Shown here piece after piece: positions 36,101-44,888 of a DNA stretch of 64,000 nucleotides. The number at the start of each line of letters is the position of its first letter. Within the stretch, counting starts at the first letter, position 1. Under the pieces are notes generated by a model that saw nothing but the letters and a program-made list of their open reading frames with translations, was not told where the DNA came from and ran no database searches. Source of the DNA: Winogradskyella helgolandensis (lineage in GTDB: Bacteria; Bacteroidota; Bacteroidia; Flavobacteriales; Flavobacteriaceae); NCBI RefSeq assembly GCF_013404085.1, contig NZ_JABFHO010000001.1, positions 2,863,001 to 2,927,000 on the forward strand. The letters run 5' to 3'. The translations under genes were made by a program, and so were the position numbers.

Positions 36101-39100
36101 ACTGTTACGGTAACTGATGGCTTTGGAAATTCGGATACGGATGATGTTACGATTACTGTAAATCCTGCACCAATTGCTAATGCAGGTGAAGACCAGACGT
36201 TATGCCAAAGTGAATCTGCAGTTCTAACTGCTGAAGGAGGTGACACATATTTATGGAGTACAGGTGAGACTACTGATACAATTGTTGTAAACCCAAATGT
36301 AGATACAATTTATACTGTTGAAGCTTTTGTAGGTTCATGTTCAGATACTGATGACGTTAGTGTATTTGTATTACCGACGCCAGAATTAACACTTAGTGAT
36401 GATATTATAATTGTGATAGGTAATTCTACCTCCCTTGAAGTTTCTGGCGCGAATTCTTATTTATGGAGCACAGGTGAAATATCTAATTCTATAGTAGTTA
36501 ATCCAACAGAAACAACAACTTATACGGTTACTGGATATTCAGAAAGCGGATGTGAAGGTACAGGTGAAGTTACAGTTACAGTAATCCCAGAGATTAATGC
36601 CGATGCTGGTAATGACACTTCTATTTGTAATGGTGAAAGTATAACATTGACCGCTTCAGGTGGTATTAATTATTCATGGAGTACTGGTGAGACTAGTGCA
36701 TCAATTATAGTTAATCCAATAGAAACTGAAACATATACTGTAACCGTATCTGATACATTCGGAAGCTCGGATTCAGATAGTGTAACAGTGACTGTTAATG
36801 ATTTACCTATAATAACGCTTAGTCAAGATATAACAATATTTGAAGGTGAAAGTACTAATTTAACTGTAAATGGAGCAAGTTCATATTTATGGAATACAGG
36901 TGAAACTGCAAGTGCAATTTCTGTTAGTCCGTTAGAGACAACTACTTATTCTGTTATAGGATATTCAGAAAGTGGATGTGAAAGCACAAGTGAAGTTACA
37001 GTTACAGTAATCCCAGAGATTAATGCAGATGCTGGTAATGACACTTCTATTTGTAATGGTGAAGGTATAACATTGACCGCTTCAGGTGGTATTAATTATT
37101 CATGGAGTACTGGTGAGACTAGTGCATCAATTATAGTTAATCCAATAGAAACTGAAACATATACTGTAACCGTATCTGATACATTCGGAAGCTCGGATTC
37201 AGATAGTGTAACAGTGACTGTTAATGATTTACCTATAATAACGCTTAGTCAAGATATAACAATATTTGAAGGTGAAAGTACTAATTTAACTGTAAATGGA
37301 GCAAGTTCATATTTATGGAATACAGGTGAAACTGCAAGTGCAATTTCTGTTAGTCCGTTAGAGACAACTACTTATTCTGTTATAGGATATTCAGAAAGTG
37401 GATGTGAAAGCACAAGTGAAGTTACAGTTACAGTAATCCCAGAGATTAATGCAGATGCTGGTAATGACACTTCTATTTGTAATGGTGAAGGTATAACATT
37501 GACCGCTTCAGGTGGTATTAATTATTCATGGAGTACTGGTGAGACTAGTGCATCAATTATAGTTAATCCAATAGAAACTGAAACATATACTGTAACCGTA
37601 TCTGATACATTCGGAAGCTCGGATTCAGATAGTGTAACAGTTACTGTTAATGATTCACCTATTATAACGCTTAGTCAAGATATAACAATATTTGAAGGAG
37701 AAAGTACTAATTTAACTGTAAATGGTGCAAGTTCATATTTATGGAATACAGGTGAAACTGCAAGTGCAATTTTTGTTAGTCCATTAGAGACAACAACTTA
37801 TTCTGTTATAGGATATTCAGAAAGTGGATGTGAAAGCACAGGTGAAGTTACAGTTACAGTAATCCCAGAGATTAATGCAGATGCAGGTAATGACACTTCT
37901 ATTTGTAATGGTGAAAGTGTAACATTGACCGCTTCAGGTGGTATTAATTATTCATGGAGTACTGGTGAGACTAGTGCGTCAATTATAGTTAATCCAACAG
38001 AAACTGAAACATATACTGTAACCGTATCTGATAATTTCGGAAGCTCTGATTCAGATAGTGTAACGGTTACTGTTAATGAATTGCCGATTATAACTGTAAG
38101 TGAAAATATCACAATAATTCAAGGGGAAAGCACTAACTTATCCGTTAATGGAGCTGAAACTTATTTATGGAATACAGGTGCTACGACTAGTTCTATTTCA
38201 GTTAGCCCTGCTCAAACTACAACTTATAACGTAGTCGGTATTACTAATACTTGTAGTAGTGAGGAGAAAGAAGTAACTGTAACAGTAATTCCATTATTTA
38301 TAGCGTCAGCAGGAACTGATGAACGTGTCTGTGATAATCAGAACTATGAAGTAGTTTTAACAGCAACCCAAGGTGATAGTTATTTGTGGAGTACTGGTGA
38401 AATAACTCAAAGCATTGTGGTTAGTCCGTTATCTACAGCTACCTATTCCGTTACGGTTACTTCAGGAGAACAAACAGCTACTGACGATGTCATGGTTTAT
38501 GTAGATCCTAGTCCAAATGTAGTTATTGCAAATGGCGATAGTGTTGATATTTTAAATGGTGATTTTGTTACCTTATCTGTTTCTGGTGCAAATACATACG
38601 AATGGAATAATGGAGCTTCTCAGCCTAATATTGCTGTAAGTCCATCTATCACCACAACGTATGAAGTAAAAGGGTTTATTGGACAGTGTTATGATGATAA
38701 ACAAGTTACTGTTAATGTATTACAGCCAGTTGTAGCAGATGCTGGTGAAGATGTATTAATTTGTTTAGAAGATCTTACAACCTTAACCGCTAGTGGAGGA
38801 GATGATTATGTTTGGAGTACTGGTGAGACAACTCCTACAATTACAGTATCTCCTATAGAAACAACAGATTATACCGTTACGGTATTTAATGCCTTAGATT
38901 TTGATGAGGCAACAGTTAGAGTAGAAGTAGATGCAAATTGTACTGTTGATTCAATTAACCCGATTGAGGACGAAGATACAGAGCTTGAGTTTGATATTTA
39001 TCCTAATCCAGCATCAGGTATTGTTAATGTGAAAATATCAGGAACATTAAATGTTTCAGATATAAATATTTATGATGTAACAGGAAAGTTAATTAAGAAC

Positions 39101-39235
39101 TCAAAAGTCTCTAATGAAAATTTAAGTTATACTACTACCACTCAAATAGGTATAAGTACCCTTCAATCTGGTGTGTATTTCGTTAAGCTTATAGATAAAG
39201 ATAGAGTTATTACTAAAAAACTAATAGTAAATTAA
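33134..39235 (+). CDS. Giant T9SS-secreted protein: pectate-lyase-like head, Ig/PKD-like repeats, type A sorting tail
   Basis: The 2033-residue protein has a signal peptide (cleavage near SISAQ, residue 29). Residues 31-480 resemble Bacteroidota pectate-lyase-like beta-helix proteins: FPTAYGAGAYVSGGRGQ, IVFDISGVI, ISILGQTAPFPGITI, IIFRYIKFRGSG, DEVIMDHCSFAWS. A Big_2-like domain spans about 500-585 (SSDESIATVDENGIVTPVS). About 19 modules of 65-75 residues then alternate between two types, AxAGxDxxIC...YxWSTGETT and ITxSxDITIFEGES...YSESGC, to about 1935. The last 80 residues are a T9SS type A sorting domain (DIYPNPASGIVNV, GVYFVKL, ITKKLIVN). It is likely exported and anchored to or released from the cell surface. 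Whether the lyase site is active is unclear. Confidence 0.9.
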   Translation: MPLVNLPKYTKNLLLILFLNFSLLSISAQQQLAFPTAYGAGAYVSGGRGQTVYHVTTTDFNDNEGSFKWAFEQASANNGGTIVFDISGVITIQPNETGRWFIDHTNNLEQKTMTNISILGQTAPFPGITIDTSVTYWEPTNMHNIIFRYIKFRGSGENGFLNMRYCDEVIMDHCSFAWSAFDSTGLNLCSVTDHNLDGNSWTPTGITLQNCFLSHIGRASNIGNTSTSSLAPFGEVSLLRNVYTNTSYRTPLKHGGDGEVDVINNFIESIQAQYGARMMRFDNQAFYLNHIGNSYSTGYHSGHPSFNGNDVHRVWVNDPSIGAKIYQDDNYYAPEFQDYGIGDYGTDPQSDWLPFQDSAIEVPSNWFVNTPRSLNGRAIPILNSSDLKTELLPEVGASKYIDNNGQVVFYRDEIDTRYINDLVAGIHRDDERLPSDRPGFDISQTSNTRPNDFYNSNDHIPESYLLSRGIIGNSTIHNQIQPSGYTLLEEYANQVDFDITVISLEGVEVLPSIAELQITDTLQLTATFTPDNATNQNGVWTSSDESIATVDENGIVTPVSLGQVIITFTASDGGFSGTSEITVFPEALNASAGDDQQICEGESTILNASGGTNYVWSTGETADSIEVTPDITTTYTVTVSDDNGQSEEANVTVTVNALPVANAGEDQSICEGSSTTLTATGGVSYLWSTGETTASIEVSPTEESIYTVEVSDNNCSSSDSVTVFVNAAPEIIISEDIVIFEGESATLTVSGSDTYEWSTGETTESITVIPLITTAYTVNSIGPNGCVSYAEVTVTVIPEIIANAGDDETICSGETITLTALGGSNYTWDTGDLGPELTVSPIETTTYTVTVEDDYGNTDTDEITVFVNEAPSITVNDDVFIMIGSSVTLTANGGSTYSWNTGETTSEISVSPDVTTTYTVTGFSENGCQSIEEVIVNVVEELIANAGEDATICLGESVTLNASGGISYTWNTGETGATPTFTPTENTTYTVTVTDGFGNSDTDDVTITVNPAPIANAGEDQTLCQSESAVLTAEGGDTYLWSTGETTDTIVVNPNVDTIYTVEAFVGSCSDTDDVSVFVLPTPELTLSDDIIIVIGNSTSLEVSGANSYLWSTGEISNSIVVNPTETTTYTVTGYSESGCEGTGEVTVTVIPEINADAGNDTSICNGESITLTASGGINYSWSTGETSASIIVNPIETETYTVTVSDTFGSSDSDSVTVTVNDLPIITLSQDITIFEGESTNLTVNGASSYLWNTGETASAISVSPLETTTYSVIGYSESGCESTSEVTVTVIPEINADAGNDTSICNGEGITLTASGGINYSWSTGETSASIIVNPIETETYTVTVSDTFGSSDSDSVTVTVNDLPIITLSQDITIFEGESTNLTVNGASSYLWNTGETASAISVSPLETTTYSVIGYSESGCESTSEVTVTVIPEINADAGNDTSICNGEGITLTASGGINYSWSTGETSASIIVNPIETETYTVTVSDTFGSSDSDSVTVTVNDSPIITLSQDITIFEGESTNLTVNGASSYLWNTGETASAIFVSPLETTTYSVIGYSESGCESTGEVTVTVIPEINADAGNDTSICNGESVTLTASGGINYSWSTGETSASIIVNPTETETYTVTVSDNFGSSDSDSVTVTVNELPIITVSENITIIQGESTNLSVNGAETYLWNTGATTSSISVSPAQTTTYNVVGITNTCSSEEKEVTVTVIPLFIASAGTDERVCDNQNYEVVLTATQGDSYLWSTGEITQSIVVSPLSTATYSVTVTSGEQTATDDVMVYVDPSPNVVIANGDSVDILNGDFVTLSVSGANTYEWNNGASQPNIAVSPSITTTYEVKGFIGQCYDDKQVTVNVLQPVVADAGEDVLICLEDLTTLTASGGDDYVWSTGETTPTITVSPIETTDYTVTVFNALDFDEATVRVEVDANCTVDSINPIEDEDTELEFDIYPNPASGIVNVKISGTLNVSDINIYDVTGKLIKNSKVSNENLSYTTTTQIGISTLQSGVYFVKLIDKDRVITKKLIVN
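36530..38080 (+). repeat. Near-identical 426-base tandem repeats inside the giant gene
   Basis: Repeat starts at 36593, 37019, 37445 and 37871 are exactly 426 bases (142 codons, one A+B module pair) apart. Units 1 and 2 differ at a few bases only, and unit 3 differs from unit 2 at about ten. Unit 4 stays close until about 38080. Identity at silent positions indicates recent duplication or gene conversion. Confidence 0.95.
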
Positions 39236-39619
39236 ATTAACTCAATTGCAAATAATAAAAACGTCTTTTTTATGTTTATTAAGATGATACAATCGACTGA
39301 TAAATATTAACTTAACAAGTGAATCTACGAATATGATTTTTTATTTACATATGAATTCTATCGTGTTTTAAAAAATGATTTAGGTTAGATTAATTGGCTT
39401 AATCTTATAGGTAGAGAGAAAGAGATTAATGCTACTGTTTTATTTCAAAAATAAACTGATTAAACATAACTATTTCTCCTATTTTATTCAAATATAATCC
39501 TTTAATTTATTCTATTATAATTTAGACGAGTCTTGAAAACACGTTTCTAATTGTGATTATTTACACTTGACTTAGTCACAAGAATTGGTTTTTTTATTGA
39601 AATGTATAATTAAGGATTT
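39236..39619. other. 384-base intergenic region between convergent genes
   Basis: No gene is seen in this AT-rich stretch. A 7-base stem AGATTAA/TTAATCT at 39387-39405 is present without a T run. No convincing terminator for the giant gene is visible. Confidence 0.5.
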
Positions 39620-40744
39620 CTATGAAAGTGTATTCTTCAAAACGTCAATTGCATTATCATTATCATTGTTTCTTAGCTTATAAAGCTGATACTGTATCCA
39701 AATAGCAGCAAATGAAACATAATAAAACGTAAAAAAATTATGATTAGCCATTAGAAATAAGGATAAGCCTATCATTTGCATAATTAAATTAGGCTTTTTA
39801 TTAAAATAGATAATACTCATGGATATTAGGTACCCCATGTATAAGACAAATAATATAAATGGTAGAATACCGGCCTCACCAAGCACAGCTAAATAGGTGT
39901 TATGGACTCCAATATATCCCCCTTTACCAGAAAAAGTACCATAGCCATTTCCAATCAATGGGGAATCTAAAATCTGATCATAAAATATAGCCCAAGTGTC
40001 TGCTCTTGAATCCTCATTTAATTCTTCAGATGATACAGATCCATCATTACTTATAATACTTTTCATCTGTTCAAACCTTGGATTGTTTAAACCAACAACG
40101 CTATCTATAAAGAATAAGCTACTTATAATAAGAAATCCAAGGCCGAATATTCTGATGTTTTTAAAGCTTATTTTTAAAGAGATGACATTGATTAATAACC
40201 AAATAACAATAAAAGTCCTTGAAAAAGTTAATAAGCCTGCTAGAGTAAATATAAATTGCCCTAACAATTTTGCTTTTTTGTTCTTTAGCCCGTATGTAGT
40301 AGCATAACCTACAATACAGATGAAACCCGCCTCATTCGGTGCCATATAAAACCCACTATATCGACCAAATTTACTAGTAAATAATAATGCTTCTAAAATA
40401 ATGGTTGAAGAACCTATCAACAAGAAAAAACTATACTCAGATGTATTTATATGTTTAGCTAATTCGTAGGCGGAAATAAGATAAATAAAATATTTTATAA
40501 TTTCCATAATAAACAGCATGGTAGGTCCTTTATATTGTAAGGCACCTATCATAAAAAAAAGAATAGAAATTATTATTAGCCACCAATTGGGTATGGTTTT
40601 TTTCTCTAAAAAATAGTATAATGCTAATAATCCAATAGTGATATAACTTAATAGCCCACCAATGGTAGGTCCATATGCAGATAAGGCTGTTGAAGGTATA
40701 TTTAATATAACCAATCCGAAAGTTATATATCTTAAAATTTTCAC
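39620..40744 (-). CDS. O-antigen ligase / Wzy-type polymerase family membrane protein
   Basis: The 374-residue protein has about ten membrane helices. A long periplasmic loop (about residues 225-285) ends in IGNGYGTFSGKGG and VHNTYLAVLGEAGILPF, the HNxYL...ExG signature of the O-antigen ligase/polymerase superfamily. It probably polymerises or ligates repeat units. Family sequence does not separate the two roles. The start codon is GTG at 40744, as no in-frame ATG occurs before residue 65. It is last in the 44.3-39.6 kb operon, 23 bases after the MBOAT gene. Confidence 0.85.
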   Translation of the reverse strand: MKILRYITFGLVILNIPSTALSAYGPTIGGLLSYITIGLLALYYFLEKKTIPNWWLIIISILFFMIGALQYKGPTMLFIMEIIKYFIYLISAYELAKHINTSEYSFFLLIGSSTIILEALLFTSKFGRYSGFYMAPNEAGFICIVGYATTYGLKNKKAKLLGQFIFTLAGLLTFSRTFIVIWLLINVISLKISFKNIRIFGLGFLIISSLFFIDSVVGLNNPRFEQMKSIISNDGSVSSEELNEDSRADTWAIFYDQILDSPLIGNGYGTFSGKGGYIGVHNTYLAVLGEAGILPFILFVLYMGYLISMSIIYFNKKPNLIMQMIGLSLFLMANHNFFTFYYVSFAAIWIQYQLYKLRNNDNDNAIDVLKNTLS

Positions 40745-40767
40745 TTTAGTTTGTGTTTTACGTTATA

Positions 40768-42201
40768 TTAAAACTGAAAATAAATAAATTCTTGTTGTTC
40801 TCCAGTAAAACTAAAGATTAAAATGATTATTAAAAAATAAAACGACCATCGTAATGGTTTATTAAAAGCATCTATTTTATTTATAGCATACTCACCAGAT
40901 CTTCCTAACCATTCAACACATATAAAGAATGCTAATAAAGCAAATAAAGAATTCGAAAATACGTCAGCTTTAGAGAATATTGTACTTGTAAACATACTTT
41001 TCAAGTACAGAAAAGCATGAGTTACATTATCAGCTCTGAAGAACACCCACGCAATTAAAGTTATAAAAAAAGTGATGCTCATTTGCCAAAGTTCTCTTAG
41101 ACTTGGGAGGTACTTGCCTTGTGCAACTATATCTGTATTAACTCTGTTTTTATTAAGTAATAGTAGAGGTAGAAAATATATAGCGTTTAGAGCTCCCCAA
41201 ACGACAAAGGTCCAATTAGCACCATGCCAGAAGCCACTAACAATAAAAATTATGAATGTATTTCTAATCTTCATTTTTAAACCACCTCTGCTGCCACCTA
41301 AAGGAATGTAAAGATAATCTCTAAACCATGTAGATAAAGAAATATGCCAACGCCTCCAAAACTCAGCTATATCTCTCGAAAAATAGGGAAAAGCGAAATT
41401 CCGTTTTAAATCAAATCCAAATAATCTAGAAACACCAATAGCAATATCAGAATATCCTGAAAAGTCACCATAGATCTGAAAAGCAAAGAAAAATGCTCCT
41501 AACAATAATGTACTACCTGAGTAGTCTTCATAATTGTTAAAGATGATATTTGCATACTTTGCGCAGTTATCAGCAATCACTACTTTTTTAAACAGACCCC
41601 AAAGTACTTGGCGTAAACCATCTACCGCGTTACTATAAATAAATTCTCTTTTTTTATGAAATTGTGGTAATAAATTAGTCGCTCTCTCAATTGGTCCTGC
41701 TACTAATTGAGGGAAAAAGCTAACAAAAGCCATAAAGCCAATAAAGTCTTTAGTAGGCTCTAACTTTTTACGATATACATCAATAGTATAACTTAAGGTT
41801 TGAAAGGTATAAAAACTAATACCTACAGGTAAAATAATGTTGAGTGTATTAATACTCAGTTTAGTTCCAAAAAAGGTAAACGAATCAACAAGACTATCAA
41901 TAAAAAAATTGTAATATTTAAAAAACCCCAAGAACCCAAGATTAACACAAATACTAATCCATAAATACAGTTTACGCCTAGATTCATCTTTGGTCGAATT
42001 TAATAACAAACCCATGGTATAGTCTACCACAGAGCTGAATAGTATTAAAAATAAAAAGCGCCAATCCCACCAACCATAAAAAACATAACTCGAAATAGCG
42101 ATTAGAAGATTTTGACTTTTAATTCGTTTACTACCAATAAGCCAATACAACGCAAAGACGATAGGTAAAAACAGAAAAAATTCGATTGAATTAAAAAGCA
42201 T
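40768..42201 (-). CDS. MBOAT-family O-acyltransferase (AlgI-like)
   Basis: The 477-residue multi-pass protein has the MBOAT core RDIAEFWRRWHISLSTWFRDY, then LYIPLGGSRG and SGFWHGANWTFVVWG with the catalytic His. AlgI-type enzymes move acetyl or other acyl groups across the inner membrane onto exported polysaccharide, with an SGNH partner finishing the transfer. The next gene upstream encodes such a candidate partner, 5 bases away. The polymer of this locus is therefore probably O-acylated. Confidence 0.93.
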   Translation of the reverse strand: MLFNSIEFFLFLPIVFALYWLIGSKRIKSQNLLIAISSYVFYGWWDWRFLFLILFSSVVDYTMGLLLNSTKDESRRKLYLWISICVNLGFLGFFKYYNFFIDSLVDSFTFFGTKLSINTLNIILPVGISFYTFQTLSYTIDVYRKKLEPTKDFIGFMAFVSFFPQLVAGPIERATNLLPQFHKKREFIYSNAVDGLRQVLWGLFKKVVIADNCAKYANIIFNNYEDYSGSTLLLGAFFFAFQIYGDFSGYSDIAIGVSRLFGFDLKRNFAFPYFSRDIAEFWRRWHISLSTWFRDYLYIPLGGSRGGLKMKIRNTFIIFIVSGFWHGANWTFVVWGALNAIYFLPLLLLNKNRVNTDIVAQGKYLPSLRELWQMSITFFITLIAWVFFRADNVTHAFLYLKSMFTSTIFSKADVFSNSLFALLAFFICVEWLGRSGEYAINKIDAFNKPLRWSFYFLIIILIFSFTGEQQEFIYFQF

Positions 42202-42206
42202 GAGAT

Positions 42207-43163
42207 CTAATTTTCTTTAATGGTTTCAATAAGTTGTTTACTTGCCTTTTCTGCACCTTTATAGTTTGCGTGATGATAATTAGAGAAATCGGTATCTAAA
42301 TATTTCCAATTTAGATATGTATTTAAATCGTAATATCGTATTTTTTTTATATCTGAAAATTTTTTATAATAATCTCTTTCATCAGTTTTAGAGGTTATTG
42401 CTATGCGAGTTGGGGGATAAGGGGTTCTAATATAGATTATTTTAATATTATTAGCTTTAGCTAATTTTTCAAATTTTGAAAAGTATTTTTCAAATCGTTC
42501 TTCATTAAATGTTGTAGTTTCTTTATTCCCTATAGGTTTAAAAGATTTTATTTGTTGTATTGTTACTGTAGTTGTATCATAGAAATATCCTTTAATCCAT
42601 TTCTCTGATGTCCTTTTCTCCTTTTTATTAGAAACTAGAGATATAAAATCTTGTTTGATATAATTATTGAATTTTAATAATGGTAATACGTAATTGACGA
42701 TGCCTTTTTCTCCATATCCGTCCGTTACCAAATCATACTTGTTTTTAGTAGAATTAAAAAAAGATGCATTAGAAAATATTTGATAGAAATCATGAATATC
42801 ATCGGATGTCTCAAAGTACAATTCTAAGACCACATATTTTGGACTTTGATAATCTAAAATTTCTTTTAAAGAATAGTAAGACTCAGCTATATCTTGAGCT
42901 GACGTCCCCATATTATAGGAATTTAAATTTGAATGTTTATCTATTATTTCAGGGTTAAATGCAGAGTACATTCTACTTGAACCAAGTATAATTAAATCGT
43001 ATTTATTTTTATTGGTATGGATATCGTTCCATTTCAGATAGTTCTTGTGTGTTTTATTTTTAATAGCTTTATATGCAGGATACTCATAAATTACGAGTAT
43101 AATCAAATTGATTAACACAAAGAAGAACAATCCATAAACAATCTGTTTTAAGAATTTTTTCAT
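42207..43163 (-). CDS. SGNH-like membrane-anchored partner of the MBOAT acyltransferase
   Basis: The 318-residue protein has one N-terminal membrane anchor (about 8-27) and a periplasmic domain. Candidate SGNH blocks are LIILGSSRMYSAFNP (Ser nucleophile region), SYNMGTSAQDIAES and a closing FSNYHHANYKGAEKAS with the likely catalytic His. This layout resembles DltD/AlgJ-type proteins encoded next to MBOAT enzymes. Overall similarity to a named family is weak, so the call rests on motifs plus position. Confidence 0.75.
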   Translation of the reverse strand: MKKFLKQIVYGLFFFVLINLIILVIYEYPAYKAIKNKTHKNYLKWNDIHTNKNKYDLIILGSSRMYSAFNPEIIDKHSNLNSYNMGTSAQDIAESYYSLKEILDYQSPKYVVLELYFETSDDIHDFYQIFSNASFFNSTKNKYDLVTDGYGEKGIVNYVLPLLKFNNYIKQDFISLVSNKKEKRTSEKWIKGYFYDTTTVTIQQIKSFKPIGNKETTTFNEERFEKYFSKFEKLAKANNIKIIYIRTPYPPTRIAITSKTDERDYYKKFSDIKKIRYYDLNTYLNWKYLDTDFSNYHHANYKGAEKASKQLIETIKEN

Positions 43164-44267
43164 TTAAGTTAAATATCTTAAAATTAAATTTTTCCAACTT
43201 GAACTAACATAAGTGTCTAGAAAGTTTTCTGTAGATTCTTTAGATTTAATTGAAAATGACATCTTTAAATCATCATTACCTACCAATTCACCTAACTTTT
43301 TAACAAACATAGATTGGTTATCTACAGGTACTAAAAAGCCATTTTCTCCATTATTGATTAGCTCTGATGGGCCATAATTACAATCCGTAGATAATGAAGG
43401 TAATCCAAAGTGCATAGCTTCCAATAAAACATTTGGGAATCCTTCTGCCTTAGATGCAAATGCAAAAATTGAAGCTTTGTTGTAATAATCATGCACGTTC
43501 TTAACTTTAGGTAAGATTTTAACTTTATGCGACAGATTCAATTCTTTAATCAATGATTTTAATTTAGATGTATTTGGACCATCACCAATTAACAACAATT
43601 TCCAGTCTCTCAATTGAAGCTCATGAAAAGCGGAAATAATTTTTTCTTGTCTTTTGTCATCATTAAAAGTCCCAACGGATAAAATAATTTTCTCTCTATT
43701 AGTATTGTAAGCTTTCCTAAGTTGAGAAAGTTCTGAAGATATAGGATTAGGTAGAACTACCATTTCCTTTGTTTTAATCATACCCTCATATACCTGTTTT
43801 ACTTTTTTAGTTTGTACAATTAAACAATTGGCTCTTGGATATATGTATTTTCGGAGTATTATCCATAATTTTGGAATATCACTCTTTAAAGGGTCATTAC
43901 GCTCACTTATTAAACAAGGAATTCTATTCAGTTTAGAAGCTAATACAGCTTTTATATTGGCTTGAGTAATAAAACCAATCAGTAAATCAATTTTCTCGTT
44001 TTTTGTAATTTTACTTACGCTTTTGAGAATGGCATAATTTAATTTTATTGAATCAACAAAAGATTTTGGCCTTGACAATTCTTTAAAGCAAGAAATTACC
44101 TTAACGGAATTATTTAAAGTATAGAAGGGATCTGACTCAATAAAAGTAATTATGATCACATCAAAATCTTCCGACAAACTATTACTTAAATTAGTTATGA
44201 CTCGCTCAGCACCACCAGGTGTTAAACCACCAATAACAAATGCTATTTTCTTTTTTTTAGTGATCAT
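43164..44267 (-). CDS. GT4 glycosyltransferase
   Basis: IGGLTPGGAERVITNLSNSL at the start and EGFPNVLLEAMHFGLPSLST near the end identify a GT4 enzyme with both Glu residues. The 367 residues are normal. It is the first gene of the operon with the SGNH, MBOAT and polymerase genes; its stop directly abuts the SGNH start. An exact -7 box on the minus strand at 44404-44411 may drive it. Confidence 0.9.
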   Translation of the reverse strand: MITKKKKIAFVIGGLTPGGAERVITNLSNSLSEDFDVIIITFIESDPFYTLNNSVKVISCFKELSRPKSFVDSIKLNYAILKSVSKITKNEKIDLLIGFITQANIKAVLASKLNRIPCLISERNDPLKSDIPKLWIILRKYIYPRANCLIVQTKKVKQVYEGMIKTKEMVVLPNPISSELSQLRKAYNTNREKIILSVGTFNDDKRQEKIISAFHELQLRDWKLLLIGDGPNTSKLKSLIKELNLSHKVKILPKVKNVHDYYNKASIFAFASKAEGFPNVLLEAMHFGLPSLSTDCNYGPSELINNGENGFLVPVDNQSMFVKKLGELVGNDDLKMSFSIKSKESTENFLDTYVSSSWKNLILRYLT

Positions 44268-44403
44268 TCTAGTTAACTTTATTTCTCCCCAATAAGTTTA
44301 TGTCTCTATTCAAAATTCATAATTATATGGTCTAAAATTATTTAAATAATGAATACTATTGAATTACTAATAATAACTCATAGGTTTTGTAAAAAAATAG
44401 CTA

Positions 44404-44411
44404 CAAAAATA
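44404..44411 (-). promoter_or_regulatory. Candidate -7 box for the GT4-SGNH-MBOAT operon
   Basis: The minus strand reads TATTTTTG, an exact TAnnTTTG match, about 137 bases before the start at 44267. No well-spaced -33 element is visible. Confidence 0.4.
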
Positions 44412-44855
44412 AAATACACCTACAAACAAGTTGTTAAATAAGGTAAATTTAATAATTTGTAAGTTTTATAAACCTAATAGTTGGACTAATTTTATTAATT
44501 ATTTTTTTTAACTGATAAATAGCTAAATTTAAGAATCCAAAAACAAGCTTTAAAGCCTAATGAATGTTAAATAGAATATATTTCTTAAAAGCGATTGATA
44601 TCAATTTATTTTCAAATAAATCCTGTGCATAATAAAAGCACTAATTAAAACTAAATGAATTAGAAAAAAAATAAAGTACATTATCTTTGAAAGCACTTGA
44701 ACCACTTGATGAGTTTTGCTCGCGTAATCTAACTAACAAAAAGAAACTAGAAAATCTAAACGTGCTAATGGTTAATAAACAATATAGTGCCAATATACTA
44801 TTTTTAAAATATTTGATTACAATCTAGCTCCATCAGTAAGATGAAAAAGAGTATC

Positions 44856-44888
44856 TAAGTGCAACTAGCAATATGCTAACTGCACTTA
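44856..44888 (-). terminator. Strong two-part hairpin downstream of ugd, possible terminator
   Basis: TAAGTGCA (44856-44863) pairs perfectly with TGCACTTA (44881-44888). Inside, TAGCA pairs with TGCTA around a 3-base loop, with a symmetric AC/AC internal loop between the stems. On the minus strand it is followed by AGATACTCTTTTTC, a partly T-rich run. It lies 110 bases after the ugd stop. Confidence 0.5.

Noticed and set aside
34859..36246. Minus-strand open frames (34859-35068, 36034-36246) inside the giant gene
   Set aside because: They are shadows of the repeat-coding sequence and follow its codon pattern; no homology-like motif is seen.
36593..37870. CRISPR-like array, because of the regular spacing of repeats
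   Set aside because: The repeats are 426 bases, in frame, and code for Ig/PKD-like modules. No short repeat-spacer structure or cas gene is present.
39387..39405. Terminator after the giant gene
   Set aside because: The 7-base stem has no following T run and lies about 150 bases beyond the stop, so the support is too weak.
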